From Alitabrizicola rongguiensis (lineage in GTDB: Bacteria; Pseudomonadota; Alphaproteobacteria; Rhodobacterales; Rhodobacteraceae), in assembly GCF_021491355.1 (NCBI RefSeq), contig NZ_JAKENF010000002.1:682001-746000 (forward strand): DNA of 64,000 nt, given 5' to 3'. The notes beneath the pieces were generated by a model. That model saw only the letters and a list, made by a program, of their open reading frames with translations. It made no database searches and was not told the DNA's origin. Positions 35,686-46,010 of the stretch are shown in pieces (within the stretch, counting starts at the first letter, position 1; each line of letters starts with the position of its first letter). The translations under genes and the position numbers were made by a program.

Positions 35686-37038
35686 GTGGTGCAGGACAAC
35701 TTTTCGCTCAACGGGCTAGCGGCAGCAGATGCCGGCAATTGGCGCCGTGATCGCGGGGACGCGGCCCTTGCCGATGTCCACCGCTCGGTCCGCGTGCCGA
35801 CAACAGGCTGGCGAAAATTCGTGGCCTTTCTCGGCCCAGGCTACATGGTGGCCGTGGGCTACATGGACCCGGGCAACTGGGCGACCTCGCTCGCGGGCGG
35901 GTCGAAGTTCGGCTACACGCTGCTTTTCGTCGCGCTGATCTCGAATATCATGGCGATTGTCCTGCAATCGCTCTGTGCCAGATTGGCAATCGCCTCTGGG
36001 CGCGACCTAGCCCAGGCCTGCCGCGACGCCTTTCCCCGCTGGATCAACATACCTCTGTGGTTCCTGGCGGAATGCGCGATCATAGCTACGGACATTGCCG
36101 AGGTGATCGGCACCGCCATCGGCCTGAACCTGCTGTTCGGAATCCCGCTGGAGCTAGGGGTGCTTATCACCGCTCTCGATGTGTTCCTGATCCTGTGGCT
36201 GCAGACCAAGGGCTTCCGTTGGCTCGAAGCCTTCATCATTACTCTGCTCGGGGTCATCGCGCTCTGCTTCGGCATCCAGATCGTGCTTGCCGACCCGGAC
36301 TGGGGCGGCGTGATCCGCGGGTTCGCCCCGACGACCGAAATCCTTCACAATCCCGAGATGCTTTATCTTGCGCTCGGCATCCTTGGCGCGACAGTCATGC
36401 CGCACAATCTCTATCTTCATTCGGCCATCGTGCAAACCCGGGACTTCGGTCATACCCTGCCAGAGAAGCGTCAGGCGCTGACCTATGCGACGCTCGACAG
36501 CACCATCGCATTGATGTTCGCGCTGCTCATCAACGCCTCAATCCTCATCCTCGCGGCCGCGAGCTTCCATGCCACGGGCCAGACAGACGTGGCCGAGCTC
36601 GGTGATGCGCATCTGTTGCTCGGGCCGCTGTTGGGCTCGGCAATTGCGCCGACACTCTTCGCCATCTCGCTCTTGGCCTGCGGCCTGAACTCGACAGTGA
36701 CGGCAACGCTCGCCGGCCAGGCGGTGATGGAAGGTTTCCTGCAGATGCGGTTGAAGCCGTGGGTGCGGCGGCTGATCACCCGGGCGATTGCAATCATCCC
36801 GGCGGCGGGGGTGACCATTTTCTATGGCGCCCAGGAAACCGGGCGGCTGCTGATCCTTACGCAGGTGGTGCTGTCGCTGCAGTTGAGCTTTGCCGTGGTG
36901 CCGCTGGTGATGTTCACCACCGACCGGCGCAAGATGGGCGCCCTTGTGGCGCCAGGCTGGCTGGCGGTCGCAGCCGCGGTGATTGCCGTGGTCATCGTGG
37001 CGCTTAACCTCAAGCTCCTGTGGGATTTCCTCGGCTGA
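35686..37038 (+). CDS. mntH: Nramp-family manganese/iron transporter
   Basis: A 450-residue Nramp symporter with about 11 transmembrane helices. The metal-binding unwound TM1 is MDPGNWATS (DPGN) and the TM6 partner is MPHNLYLHS (MPH), as required for Mn2+/Fe2+. The start is GTG with AGGA upstream. The Fur/Mur-type box overlaps its leader. Convergent with the EF-hand gene. Confidence 0.95.
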   Translation: MVQDNFSLNGLAAADAGNWRRDRGDAALADVHRSVRVPTTGWRKFVAFLGPGYMVAVGYMDPGNWATSLAGGSKFGYTLLFVALISNIMAIVLQSLCARLAIASGRDLAQACRDAFPRWINIPLWFLAECAIIATDIAEVIGTAIGLNLLFGIPLELGVLITALDVFLILWLQTKGFRWLEAFIITLLGVIALCFGIQIVLADPDWGGVIRGFAPTTEILHNPEMLYLALGILGATVMPHNLYLHSAIVQTRDFGHTLPEKRQALTYATLDSTIALMFALLINASILILAAASFHATGQTDVAELGDAHLLLGPLLGSAIAPTLFAISLLACGLNSTVTATLAGQAVMEGFLQMRLKPWVRRLITRAIAIIPAAGVTIFYGAQETGRLLILTQVVLSLQLSFAVVPLVMFTTDRRKMGALVAPGWLAVAAAVIAVVIVALNLKLLWDFLG

Positions 37039-37044
37039 CCCTGT

Positions 37045-37644
37045 TCAGCCCCCCGTCTTTTCCTGCTCAGGCGCAGGCAGATCGGCGACAGCAGCCATAA
37101 CTGCGCGGTATTCGGCCAGGGTGACCCTCTCGTCACCGTCGGTATCAAAGCGCATTACCCCGCGCATCGCGGCGATCTCACGGTCCGGCACGTCCTGTTC
37201 CGCCTCTGCGGCTGCGAACTGGCGCAGTTCCCCGGGATCCAGCGCGCCGTCGCGGTTTCGATCCGCCCGCGATGCCGCAACAGCCAGCCAGCCGCGATTG
37301 CGCGCGCCGGAGGAGGAGGCGAGCGCTGCCAGCTCGTCGGCACCAAGCGTGCCATCGTTGTCGAGGTCCGCAGCAAGCAGCCGCGCCAGAACCGAGGCGC
37401 GGGCATCCGCCAGTCGCAAGGATACCGCAGTATCGATCTGGTCAGCACTGATGCTGCCGCCCGAACCGGACCCTGCGATCAGCATCACCACGGCCTCTTC
37501 CGCCCGGTCTGGCGAGACTTGCATCCGTTTGACCACCGCCGCGGGCAGGCCCGCCGCAATTGCCTCCGCAGAACCATTCCCGTCCTGCGCCTGCACCAAC
37601 ACAGGCAGCAGAATAAACACAACTGCCATCCTGAAGATCGCCAT
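37045..37644 (-). CDS. Exported EF-hand protein
   Basis: A 199-residue protein with signal peptide MAIFRMAVVFILLPVLVQAQ. Three or more EF-hand calcium loops are visible: DLDNDGTLGADEL, DRNRDGALDPGEL and DTDGDERVTLAEY. Periplasmic or secreted calcium sensing or buffering is likely. The ATG at 37644 has AGGA 8 bases upstream. The gene is convergent with mntH, with only 6 bases between stops. Confidence 0.82.
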   Translation of the reverse strand: MAIFRMAVVFILLPVLVQAQDGNGSAEAIAAGLPAAVVKRMQVSPDRAEEAVVMLIAGSGSGGSISADQIDTAVSLRLADARASVLARLLAADLDNDGTLGADELAALASSSGARNRGWLAVAASRADRNRDGALDPGELRQFAAAEAEQDVPDREIAAMRGVMRFDTDGDERVTLAEYRAVMAAVADLPAPEQEKTGG

Positions 37645-37805
37645 TGCCCGTCCTTTCCGGTTGCTCACCGGAAGACTGGGTGCCCTTGGTTAACCGCAGG
37701 TGAACGCCAGACAGAAAGCTGCGCGGAATCTGTCGGGAAACGGTCGCTTTCCGCTTGGCCTGCAGCCACCTCTACCCTGATAGTCCCATTAGTTAGGGAG
37801 CCTCC

Positions 37806-38471
37806 ATGTACGTCCTTCATGCTATGCCCGATACAGCGGGCCTTGTCGTCGATTGTGTCTTGCGCGAAATGGGCGTGCCCTTTCGCCTGCATCTGATTGA
37901 TCGCGCTTCGTCGGAGCGGGAAGCGCCGCCCTACCGGTCGCTTCATCCCGAAGGCAAGGTCCCGGTGCTTGAAACGCCAGACGGACCGATCTTCGAGACT
38001 GGCGCCATCCTGTTGTGGCTGGGTGAACGCCATCCCGGCTTCTGCCCACCGCCGGGCAGTCACGAGCGGGCCGCATTCCTGAAATGGTTCGTCTATACCA
38101 ACAACGCGCTGCATACGACACTGATGGAACTGTTCAATCCCGAACGTCACGCCGGTTCGCAGGAAGCCGTGCCGGCCTTTCTTGCGACTGCGGCCGGTCG
38201 CATGTCGGGACAGATTGCGCTTCTTGAAGCGATGGCCGCGAGCCGCCCGGACTGGTGCGCCCCTGGACGGCCCACGATCCTTGGTTACTATCTGTCCATG
38301 TTCCTGCGCTGGATCCTCTCCTTCGAGGCAAGCCACCCTGCCAACCGCCGCGGTGAAGATTTCCCGGCGCTCCTTGCCCTCGCCCGCTCGTTGGAGACGC
38401 GGCCCGCCGCCCTTGCCGCAGCCGAGGCGGAAGTGCTTGGGCCGACGATATTCTCAGCGCCAAGCTACTGA
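37806..38471 (+). CDS. Glutathione S-transferase-like protein
   Basis: A 221-residue GST fold. The N-terminal thioredoxin domain is MYVLHAMPDTAGLVV, with GKVPVLETPDG and ETGAILLWLGERHP. An all-helical C-terminal domain follows. The catalytic residue (Ser or Tyr at about position 10) is not obvious in this subfamily. It probably conjugates glutathione to electrophiles. It is 7 bases upstream of the serine ammonia-lyase. Confidence 0.88.
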   Translation: MYVLHAMPDTAGLVVDCVLREMGVPFRLHLIDRASSEREAPPYRSLHPEGKVPVLETPDGPIFETGAILLWLGERHPGFCPPPGSHERAAFLKWFVYTNNALHTTLMELFNPERHAGSQEAVPAFLATAAGRMSGQIALLEAMAASRPDWCAPGRPTILGYYLSMFLRWILSFEASHPANRRGEDFPALLALARSLETRPAALAAAEAEVLGPTIFSAPSY

Positions 38472-38478
38472 GGTCGCG

Positions 38479-39858
38479 ATGTTTTTATCCGTCTTCGACA
38501 TGTTCAAGGTAGGCGTGGGCCCGTCATCGTCGCACACGATGGGCCCGATGGTGGCCGGTGCGCGCTTTCTGGATACGCTTCGGAACAGCCCCTTCCATCC
38601 GAAAGGCCTGCGCGCCTCGCTGCACGGGTCGCTCGCCTTCACCGGTGTCGGCCATGCAACCGACCGGGCCACGATACTCGGGCTCGCGGGGTTCGAGCCT
38701 GCGACCTACGATGCCGAAAAGGCCGAAGCCACGCTGGCCCGCATCCGCGAAACGAAACTGATCGAGCCTCCGGGCCTGCCGGCAATGCAGTTCGACCCGG
38801 CGACGGACCTTCTCTTCGACTACGGCCCCTCGCTGCCCGGCCACGCCAACGGCATGATCCTGAAGGCGACGGATGCGCAGGGCGACGTGATCCTCGAGGA
38901 GACCTATTACTCCATCGGCGGTGGCTTCGTGGTGACCGAGGCCGAACAATCCGAAGCTGGCGGACAAAAAGCCAAGGCCCGCGCGGACGTGCCCTACCCC
39001 TTTGAGACCGCCGACGAGATGCTGGAGATGGCCAAGGCATCGGGCCTGTCAATCGCGCAAATGAAGCGGGCGAACGAGCTGAAGTTCCGCAGCGCCGCCG
39101 AGATTGATCGCGGCATCGCCCGAATCTGGGAGGTGATGAACAGTTGCATCGAGCGCGGCATGAAGGGCGAAGGCATTCTGCCAGGAGGGTTGAAGGTGCG
39201 CCGCCGGGCCAAGGGCATCCATGACGCGCTGATGGCCGAACGCGGTCTGAACATGACCGCCCCGCATACGATCAACGATTGGATGAGCCTCTATGCCATG
39301 GCGGTGAACGAGGAAAACGCCGCCGGCGGACAGGTCGTGACCGCGCCCACCAATGGCGCGGCGGGCGTTCTGCCCGCCACGATCCGCTACTGGCTGGATC
39401 ACGTCCCCGGCGCCTCGGTGACGCGGATCGGCGATTTCCTTCTGACTGCGGCCGCCATCGGCGGGCTCTGCAAACACAATGCCTCGATCTCAGGGGCCGA
39501 ATGCGGCTGTCAGGCCGAAGTCGGCAGCGCCGCCGCCATGTCGGCCGCAGGCCTGGCGGCCGTGCTTGGCGGGACGCCCGAGCAGATCGAGAACGCCGCA
39601 GAGATCGCTCTGGAACATCATCTGGGCATGACCTGCGACCCGGTGAAGGGGCTGGTGCAGGTGCCCTGCATCGAACGCAACGGCCTCGGCGCGATCAAGG
39701 CGGTCTCGGCCGCAAGTCTTGCCATGCGGGGGGACGGGCAACATCTCGTCAGCCTTGACGTCTGTATCGAGACGATGCGGCAGACAGGCAAGGACATGCA
39801 TGAGAAGTACAAGGAAACCTCACTCGGCGGCCTGGCCGTGAACGTACCGAATTGCTGA
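38479..39858 (+). CDS. sdaA: L-serine ammonia-lyase, iron-sulfur type
   Basis: A 459-residue single-chain L-serine dehydratase that converts L-serine to pyruvate and ammonia. It has the N-terminal beta domain ([14 protein letters not shown], residues 15-28) and the C-terminal 4Fe-4S catalytic domain with its cysteines in [20 protein letters not shown] and MTCDPVKG. The start at 38479 gives the standard N-terminus [14 protein letters not shown]. It feeds pyruvate. Confidence 0.94.
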   Translation: MFLSVFDMFKVGVGPSSSHTMGPMVAGARFLDTLRNSPFHPKGLRASLHGSLAFTGVGHATDRATILGLAGFEPATYDAEKAEATLARIRETKLIEPPGLPAMQFDPATDLLFDYGPSLPGHANGMILKATDAQGDVILEETYYSIGGGFVVTEAEQSEAGGQKAKARADVPYPFETADEMLEMAKASGLSIAQMKRANELKFRSAAEIDRGIARIWEVMNSCIERGMKGEGILPGGLKVRRRAKGIHDALMAERGLNMTAPHTINDWMSLYAMAVNEENAAGGQVVTAPTNGAAGVLPATIRYWLDHVPGASVTRIGDFLLTAAAIGGLCKHNASISGAECGCQAEVGSAAAMSAAGLAAVLGGTPEQIENAAEIALEHHLGMTCDPVKGLVQVPCIERNGLGAIKAVSAASLAMRGDGQHLVSLDVCIETMRQTGKDMHEKYKETSLGGLAVNVPNC

Positions 39859-39862
39859 AAGG

Positions 39863-40489
39863 TCAATTCGCGCGGCGAAGGCATCCCGCCGCGCGAACCG
39901 TATCGTAAAGGGCGAAATCCTCTGCCCAGTGCTGCCGCAATGCTTCGGACAGCGCGGCAGGGACTTCAGGCAGCGGCTCGGCAGGGGACGCGTTGCGGCG
40001 CGGCAGGTGCAGGCCAGTATGCGCGCGCCTGGACAGAAACATCTTGAGACCTTTGAGATTTGCGAAGTCGAAAAGGTAGTCGACCTCGGCGCGTCCGTCT
40101 GCAAAGCCTACGAACCGCGCCTGGCTGCCTGTTCGAGCATGGGCCGGCACCGGGCGTATCAGACAACCCGCAAGAAACTGCTCGAAGGTCATGCCCGAGG
40201 TATCGACCGGCAGGCCGCGAACCTTTTCGCGATGGCGGTACCGATACCAGCTCCAGGCTCGGTCGATCGGATCGCGGACCACAGCGAATGTCTCGATTGG
40301 ACCGCCCAACGCCAGCGAAAGCGGCTCCTCGATCTTCCGGCGAAATCCAACGATACCGATATGCCGGTCAGCTTTGTCGCGAACGATCACCTCATCGGCG
40401 AAGCCGCGCTTCATCATGCGGGCAATCGAGGTGCTGGCCGCCTTCGGCATTTCCAGGAACACCAGACGCTGCCTGCCAAGAATGATCAT
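39863..40489 (-). CDS. Sulfotransferase-family protein 2
   Basis: A 208-residue sulfotransferase_2-like protein. The 5'-PSB motif is EMPKAASTSIARM (about 14-26) and the 3'-PB motif is VVRDPIDRAWSWYRYRH. The start at 40489 has GAGG close by. Probably acts on a carbohydrate acceptor; the acceptor is unknown. Divergent from the DMT transporter. Confidence 0.8.
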   Translation of the reverse strand: MIILGRQRLVFLEMPKAASTSIARMMKRGFADEVIVRDKADRHIGIVGFRRKIEEPLSLALGGPIETFAVVRDPIDRAWSWYRYRHREKVRGLPVDTSGMTFEQFLAGCLIRPVPAHARTGSQARFVGFADGRAEVDYLFDFANLKGLKMFLSRRAHTGLHLPRRNASPAEPLPEVPAALSEALRQHWAEDFALYDTVRAAGCLRRAN

Positions 40490-40603
40490 CCGCCTCTGAC
40501 GCCTCCCATCGAAACCGAGCAGAGCGCAAATTCCCGGCGCCAACAAGCCTGTGGTGTCGCGGCTGGGCTGGACGTTCCCCTGCCGCACGACTACGCAGCA
40601 CGG

Positions 40604-41533
40604 ATGTCCAATGATCGCATCCTGCCCGGCGTGGCCCTCATGCTCGCGTTCTGCGCCATCGCGCCGCTGCTCGATGTTGCGTCAAAGCTTGCCGCGCAGT
40701 CGATTCCGGTTGGCCAGATCACGGGAGCGCGCTTCGTCATCCAGGGCGTACTGATGTTGCCGGCCGTGCTGCTGATGCGGCTGCCATTCCGGATGTCGCG
40801 TCGTGCCCTCTGGCTGACCTTCATCCGGACGGTCTTTCTCATCCTGTCAACTTACAGCTTCGTCGCGGCCTTGCAGTTCATGCCGATCGCCGACGCATTG
40901 GCCATCGTCTTCATCGAGCCGTTCATCATCCTGATCCTCGGCCATTTCCTGTTCGGAGACGAGGTTGGCCCGCGGCGCATCTGGGCATCTGTCGTGGGTT
41001 TCGGTGGTTCGCTCCTGGTGATCCAGCCATCGCTGATTGCTTTCGGACTGGTGGCACTGTTCCCACTCGGCACGGCGCTGTTCTTCGCACTTTACATGCT
41101 GGTCACGCGGCAGCTGTCGGATGAGATGCATCCGGTTGCCATGCAGTTCCAGACCTCTCTTGTCGGGAGCATCATCTGCGTTCCGCTTCTGTGGCTGTTC
41201 AACGGAAGCGGCATCGCCGATCTGGACCCGGTGATGCCGCAGGGCTGGGCATGGCTCTGGCTGTTCGGCGTGGGGTTCTGGGCAGCGGTCAGCCACATGT
41301 GCATGACCTATGCGCTCAAGTTCGCGCCTTCCGCGACGCTGGCGCCGTTGCACTATCTTGAGCTCGTTTCGGCCGTGACCTTGGGCTATCTGGTCTTCAG
41401 GGACTTCCCCAACATGCTGACATGGACCGGCATCGCCGTGATCGTCGGGTCCGGCCTATACATCATCCACCGCGAGAGGCTCAGCGCCCGCCATCGGCGC
41501 GCGGCAGCCGCCACTGCGGAAGCAGCGCACTAA
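40604..41533 (+). CDS. DMT-superfamily (EamA) exporter
   Basis: A 309-residue membrane protein with 10 predicted helices and two EamA repeats. It opens MSNDRILPGVALMLAFCAIA. Members move amino acids, metabolites or drugs out of the cell. The C-terminus overlaps the thiamine diphosphokinase gene on the opposite strand by 53 bases (41481-41533). Confidence 0.86.
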   Translation: MSNDRILPGVALMLAFCAIAPLLDVASKLAAQSIPVGQITGARFVIQGVLMLPAVLLMRLPFRMSRRALWLTFIRTVFLILSTYSFVAALQFMPIADALAIVFIEPFIILILGHFLFGDEVGPRRIWASVVGFGGSLLVIQPSLIAFGLVALFPLGTALFFALYMLVTRQLSDEMHPVAMQFQTSLVGSIICVPLLWLFNGSGIADLDPVMPQGWAWLWLFGVGFWAAVSHMCMTYALKFAPSATLAPLHYLELVSAVTLGYLVFRDFPNMLTWTGIAVIVGSGLYIIHRERLSARHRRAAAATAEAAH

Positions 41534-42176
41534 GTACCCTGTCCAGCCGACGGCGCGGCAGAATCGCCAGCATCCGGGGAGCATCGAGTTCCAGCGTCAC
41601 GTCTGGCGCGCTGACCTCGTTCGACGTGCCGATGATCCCGTGCGGTGCGAAAGCCAGGCCGTCGATCGGCCAGCGCAATCCGGTGCTCTGCCCTGAGACC
41701 TCGCCAAGCGGAAAAAGCGAGAACCGATCCCCGGGCTCGAGTCGCAGGCGAATGCCCCGCGGGCAGAGGAACACGACATCCTGCCCTCCAATCACCAGGC
41801 AGGTCCGGTCGGGATGGCGCGCGAGCGTCGAGAAAACCGCCAGTCCGTGATCGACCCGCGCCCCGACGAAGCCCAGCGCAAGCACGAAGGGCGACCGGGT
41901 CGACCGCAACGCCTTGTCGAAATCGGTGGTTTCCTGTTCCGCAATCGGGAACTGCCGTTCGGCGGGAATCGCTTGCCGAGCGGTATCGGATATCGAATCG
42001 AAATCCCCTACCACTGCCTGCGGCATCCGGCCGGCTGACAGGGCACGATCCGCCCCTCCATCGGCCGCCACCAGAACCGGCGCCCGCTTGAGCGCCATTT
42101 CCAGCGTCCGGGCAGCGAATGGCGCCCCTCCAACCAAGGTTATACCATCCGTTGTATCGACAATCAGTGCAGTCAT
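41481..42176 (-). CDS. thiN: Thiamine diphosphokinase
   Basis: A 231-residue ThiN-type enzyme that transfers pyrophosphate from ATP to thiamine, giving thiamine diphosphate. The motifs ADGGADRAL and VGDFDSI are those of thiamine pyrophosphokinases, and the C-terminal beta-domain follows. The start at 42176 opens MTALIVDTTDGITLVGG. Its 3' end is antisense to the DMT gene. Confidence 0.88.
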   Translation of the reverse strand: MTALIVDTTDGITLVGGAPFAARTLEMALKRAPVLVAADGGADRALSAGRMPQAVVGDFDSISDTARQAIPAERQFPIAEQETTDFDKALRSTRSPFVLALGFVGARVDHGLAVFSTLARHPDRTCLVIGGQDVVFLCPRGIRLRLEPGDRFSLFPLGEVSGQSTGLRWPIDGLAFAPHGIIGTSNEVSAPDVTLELDAPRMLAILPRRRLDRVLSALLPQWRLPRADGGR

Positions 42177-42317
42177 GGGGATACTGTTCTCAATTATGGC
42201 AAGACTCCCGGCTCGGGGCCATAATCAGTCCTTCAAATTACCCCCTTCTGTCCATTGAATTGAACAGCGCGGGGTCAATACCAGACCCTGAGGACAAGAG
42301 CAGAAAGCGAGCATCCC

Positions 42318-44351
42318 ATGGTCGGTGCCAGTAAGATCCTGACGGTCTCCTATGGAACCTTCTCCTGCACGCTCGAGGGGTTCGACGACCCGTTCAACAC
42401 AATGAAGGCAATCGCGGAGTATTTCCGCGACCTCGCCGCAGACGACCGCTATTTTGGGGCCGAGCCTCCCACACCCGATGCCGCGATGCTGCACCGCATC
42501 GCCGAGCGCGAGATCCAGCGCCGTGTCGAAGCCAAGGTGGACGACCACGGCGTTGTCCTGCGCGCGTCCGATCTTGCGCCGCAGCCCGTGGCCCAGCCTG
42601 CGGCCGCTCCCGCGCCTCAACCGGCCCCATCTGTTGCCTCCCCGGGGCTCCTGTCCGAGGAAAGCGTTGCGGCCAAGCTGCAGCGCATCCGGTCCGCCGT
42701 GGCCCGCGCCGCCGCCGCCCCGGCACCGGTGGTTGAAGATGCCGTCTATGCTGAAGACCTGATCGAGGCTCCCGCCCCTGTGCCAGCCGCCGCGGCGCCA
42801 GAGGCAGCGGCAATCGCCGTCGAGGTCGTCGAAGAGGTTGCAGTCGTCTCCGTCGAACCGGATGACGAGCCCGAAGCCGTGGCAGAGCTGTCCGCCGAGG
42901 AAGATCTGCCGGAACTCGCCCCGGCACCCGAAGTAACCGCTGAGCCGGAAGCTGATGACATCGAGGCCTTCAGCGAACCTGACCCGGTCGAAGAGGAAGC
43001 GCTGATTGCCGCCCTCTCGGGATCGAACGCAGATGCGGTCGAAGAAGAAGTGTTTGCGGAAGAGACGCCGGTCGAACCGCTGGTTCAGGCAGACGAACAG
43101 AACGAACTGGATCAGGACGACCTGACGCTGGACACCCTTTCGGGAATTCTTGCCGATTTGTCTTCGGACGTCGCTCCGGGACCGACCATCGAAGCCAAGG
43201 CGATGGAATTCGACGAGGTCGAAGACGCCGCCGCCGCAGAAACTGACGAGTTCGCAGAAGAAGACGAGCAGGAATCGCGCTGGCTGGACGCCGTCGAGAT
43301 GGATGCCGAGGACGCGGAACCCAGCTTCGACTCCGAGGACGTGGCGGAGTCGGAGTTCGCCGACACGGCTATCGAGGCAGAGGCCGAAGAGTCATCGGCC
43401 GAGGAGTTCCCGGAAGACCTCGACGAGGACGTCGAAGCCGTCGCCGTTGCCAAGGCTGCCCCGTCCGAGGAAGTCGAGGAACCCTCGATCGAGGACAAGC
43501 TTCGCCGCGCTCGGGCCCGGGTCATTCGTGTGCGCCGCCCCGACACCGAAGCTTCCGCGGTGGTCGAAGAGCCGGCAGCGCGTGGCGAAGGCCGCACCAT
43601 CCTGGAAACCCACACCAAGGGTGACGAGGATGTGACCAGGCTGCTGCGCCAGACCAATACCGAGATGGACGTTCCGGAGAACCGCCGTCGGATGCTGACG
43701 CTCTCGCATCTGAAGGCCGCGGTGGCTGCAACGGTTGCCGATCTGCGTTCCGCGGGCAAATCGAAGGGCGACAAGCCGGCCGAAGGCAGCGCTGACAAGG
43801 GGCTCGACAGCTACCGGGCCGATCTTGCCAGCGTCGTGCGTCCGCGCCGTCCGACCGCGGATCGCGCACCGACCGACAAACCCGCGCCGCTGGTTCTTGT
43901 CTCGGAACAGCGCATCGATGCGCCGCGCCCCGTTGATGCAGTTGGCAACCGCGTCGTGCCGCGTCGCGTCACCGCCGGCAACCTTGCGGTCAGTGACGAG
44001 GACGAAGACGAAGACGAGGAAATCGCGCTGCCTGACGCCGAGAACATCTTCGCTCAATCCTCGAGCTTTGCGGAGTTCGCCGAGCGTCTTGGCGCGACCG
44101 AGATCCCGGATCTTCTGGAAGCTGCTGCGGCCTATACCGCCTGCTTCGAAGGCCGCCCGCATTTCTCGCGGCCGCATCTGCTGCGGTACGTCGCGACGCT
44201 GCCGGATGGCACCGAGATCAACCGCGAGACCGGGCTGCGCAGCTTCGGCACGCTTCTGCGCCAGGGCAAGATCGAGAAGGTGAAGCGCGGGCAGTTCGCG
44301 ATCACCGACAACTCCTACTACCTCGCCGAAGCCCGCCGCATGGTGCGCTGA
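42318..44351 (+). CDS. Large acidic protein with conserved N-terminal and C-terminal domains, function unknown
   Basis: A 677-residue protein. The first 90 residues form a conserved domain (SYGTFSCTLEGFDDPFNTMK, then helix AIAEYFRDLAADDRYFG). Residues about 110-400 are low-complexity and very acidic (E/D/A/P-rich). The C-terminal 110 residues are a compact helical, winged-helix-like domain (SSSFAEFAERLGATEIPDLL, RSFGTLLRQGKIEKVKRGQF). It is seen in Rhodobacterales; relatives are, from memory, sometimes labelled chemotaxis CheA, which this layout does not support. The shape suggests a scaffold or hub. No enzymatic motif is visible. Confidence 0.75.
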   Translation: MVGASKILTVSYGTFSCTLEGFDDPFNTMKAIAEYFRDLAADDRYFGAEPPTPDAAMLHRIAEREIQRRVEAKVDDHGVVLRASDLAPQPVAQPAAAPAPQPAPSVASPGLLSEESVAAKLQRIRSAVARAAAAPAPVVEDAVYAEDLIEAPAPVPAAAAPEAAAIAVEVVEEVAVVSVEPDDEPEAVAELSAEEDLPELAPAPEVTAEPEADDIEAFSEPDPVEEEALIAALSGSNADAVEEEVFAEETPVEPLVQADEQNELDQDDLTLDTLSGILADLSSDVAPGPTIEAKAMEFDEVEDAAAAETDEFAEEDEQESRWLDAVEMDAEDAEPSFDSEDVAESEFADTAIEAEAEESSAEEFPEDLDEDVEAVAVAKAAPSEEVEEPSIEDKLRRARARVIRVRRPDTEASAVVEEPAARGEGRTILETHTKGDEDVTRLLRQTNTEMDVPENRRRMLTLSHLKAAVAATVADLRSAGKSKGDKPAEGSADKGLDSYRADLASVVRPRRPTADRAPTDKPAPLVLVSEQRIDAPRPVDAVGNRVVPRRVTAGNLAVSDEDEDEDEEIALPDAENIFAQSSSFAEFAERLGATEIPDLLEAAAAYTACFEGRPHFSRPHLLRYVATLPDGTEINRETGLRSFGTLLRQGKIEKVKRGQFAITDNSYYLAEARRMVR

Positions 44352-44371
44352 GCCGTCCTGGAAGAAGGAAC

Positions 44372-44403
44372 AAAGGGGTCAGACCGAAGGGTCTGGCCCC
44401 TTT
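44372..44403. terminator. Strong bidirectional hairpin between the acidic protein and DUF2842
   Basis: AAAGGGGTCAGACC (44372-44385) pairs with 44390-44403, with one T-G wobble and a GAAG loop. AAA at one end and TTT at the other make it usable in both directions. It overlaps the end of the DUF2842 coding region, which stops at 44379. Confidence 0.7.
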
Positions 44404-44633
44404 CCCTTATCATTGGATTGCGCATCTGGGTCCGGCTGACCAACACCCCGGAACACAGCTCGGAACGGCAGGGCCCAGAGGAACCCGAGCCCGACATAGA
44501 TCGCCAGTTCCACAAGGAAGGGCGGGCGGTCGAGCATGTTGACCAGCGTTACCGCGACGACGATGTAAAGCGGCATCCCGACCAGCAGGATCAGGAGTGA
44601 AAGCCGCCGCCGCGTCTTGTAGCCGAGCGCCAC
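44379..44633 (-). CDS. DUF2842 small membrane protein
   Basis: An 84-residue DUF2842 protein, opening VALGYKTRRRLSLLILLVGM, with two hydrophobic segments (about 12-35 and 42-65). The start is the GTG at 44633, chosen because GAGGA is 7 bases upstream and this is the family N-terminus. It follows purA by 10 bases, so it is in the same operon. Function is unknown. Confidence 0.85.
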   Translation of the reverse strand: MALGYKTRRRLSLLILLVGMPLYIVVAVTLVNMLDRPPFLVELAIYVGLGFLWALPFRAVFRGVGQPDPDAQSNDKGKGPDPSV

Positions 44634-44643
44634 GCCTTGGTCC

Positions 44644-45942
44644 TCAATCCACGAAAGGATCGGTGACAAGGATCGTGTCGTCGCGCTCGGGGCTGGTGGA
44701 GAGCATAGCCACCGGGCACTGGATCAGTTCCTCGATCCGGCGAACATACTTTACGGCCGCCCCGGGCAGATCATTCCACGACCGCGCACCCTGGGTCGAA
44801 TCCGTCCAGCCTTCCATCACTTCATAGATTGGCTTTGCACGCGCCTGCAGGGCAGCCTGCGTCGGGAGATAGTCGTAATGCACACCATCCACGTCATAGC
44901 CGGTGCAGATCCGGATCGTTTCGAATCCGTCGAGCACGTCGAGCTTGGTCAGCGCGATGCCCTTCATGCCAGACAGCGCGCAGGTCTGGCGCACAAGCAC
45001 CGCGTCGAACCACCCGCAGCGACGTTTGCGGCCCGTCACAGTCCCGAATTCACGGCCGCGTTCGCCCAGCCGGTCGCCATCGGCGTCGAAGAGTTCGGTT
45101 GGGAACGGGCCTGCGCCGACACGAGTGGTGTAGGCCTTTACGATGCCAAGCGAATAGTCGACGGCATTCGGGCCAAGGCCCGTCCCGGTTGCGGCCTGCC
45201 CCGCGATGACATTCGATGAAGTGACAAAGGGGTACGTGCCGAAGTCGATATCGAGCAGCGAACCCTGCGCGCCTTCGAACAGGATGCGTTTTCCGGCGCG
45301 GCGCAGATCGTTCAGCACTTTCCAGACCGGCTTGGCGTAGGGCAGAAGCTGCGGCGCCAGAGCACGCAGTTCCGTCACAAGGGCCTCGCGGTCGATGGGC
45401 TCCAGACCAAGGCCCGAGCGCAGCGCGTTGTGGTGGACCAGCGCCCGGTCGACCCGCTGCTGCAGCGTCTCGTCATCGGCAAGATCGGCCACGCGGATCA
45501 CCCGACGACCGACCTTGTCTTCGTAGGTCGGGCCGATGCCGCGTCCGGTCGTGCCGATCTTGGCATTCGAGCCCGAGGCCTGTGCCTCGCGCGCCCGGTC
45601 AAGTTCACCGTGGAACGGCATGATGAGCGGGGTATTCTCGGCGACAATCAGGTTGTCGGGGTTGATCTCGACCCCTTGCTCGCGGATCGCCGCAATTTCC
45701 TTCAATAGGTGCCAGGGATCCAGCACCACGCCATTGCCGATGACCGAGAGCTTGCCGCCCCGAACAACGCCCGAAGGGAGCGCGTTCAGCTTGTAGACCT
45801 TGCCGCCGATTACGAGAGTATGGCCGGCATTGTGGCCACCCTGAAAGCGAACGATGACATCGGCCCGCTCGCTCAGCCAGTCGACGATCTTACCCTTCCC
45901 CTCGTCGCCCCACTGGGCGCCCACGACGACGACATTGGCCAT
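44644..45942 (-). CDS. purA: Adenylosuccinate synthase
   Basis: A 432-residue PurA, the GTP-dependent enzyme joining IMP and aspartate on the way to AMP. The P-loop [11 protein letters not shown] (about 7-17) is intact. Further motifs [23 protein letters not shown] and [13 protein letters not shown] are present. GT61 lies upstream on the same strand. Confidence 0.97.
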   Translation of the reverse strand: MANVVVVGAQWGDEGKGKIVDWLSERADVIVRFQGGHNAGHTLVIGGKVYKLNALPSGVVRGGKLSVIGNGVVLDPWHLLKEIAAIREQGVEINPDNLIVAENTPLIMPFHGELDRAREAQASGSNAKIGTTGRGIGPTYEDKVGRRVIRVADLADDETLQQRVDRALVHHNALRSGLGLEPIDREALVTELRALAPQLLPYAKPVWKVLNDLRRAGKRILFEGAQGSLLDIDFGTYPFVTSSNVIAGQAATGTGLGPNAVDYSLGIVKAYTTRVGAGPFPTELFDADGDRLGERGREFGTVTGRKRRCGWFDAVLVRQTCALSGMKGIALTKLDVLDGFETIRICTGYDVDGVHYDYLPTQAALQARAKPIYEVMEGWTDSTQGARSWNDLPGAAVKYVRRIEELIQCPVAMLSTSPERDDTILVTDPFVD

Positions 45943-46010
45943 TCTGCATTCCGGTGCTGGTAGATTCCGGCTTTCCTATAGCCGCGAGCTTGCAGGGTGG
46001 AAACAGCAAA

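Noticed and set aside
43392-44177. A 261-residue minus-strand open frame opposite the acidic protein
   Set aside because: It arises from the acidic codon bias of the plus-strand gene; no family match is visible.
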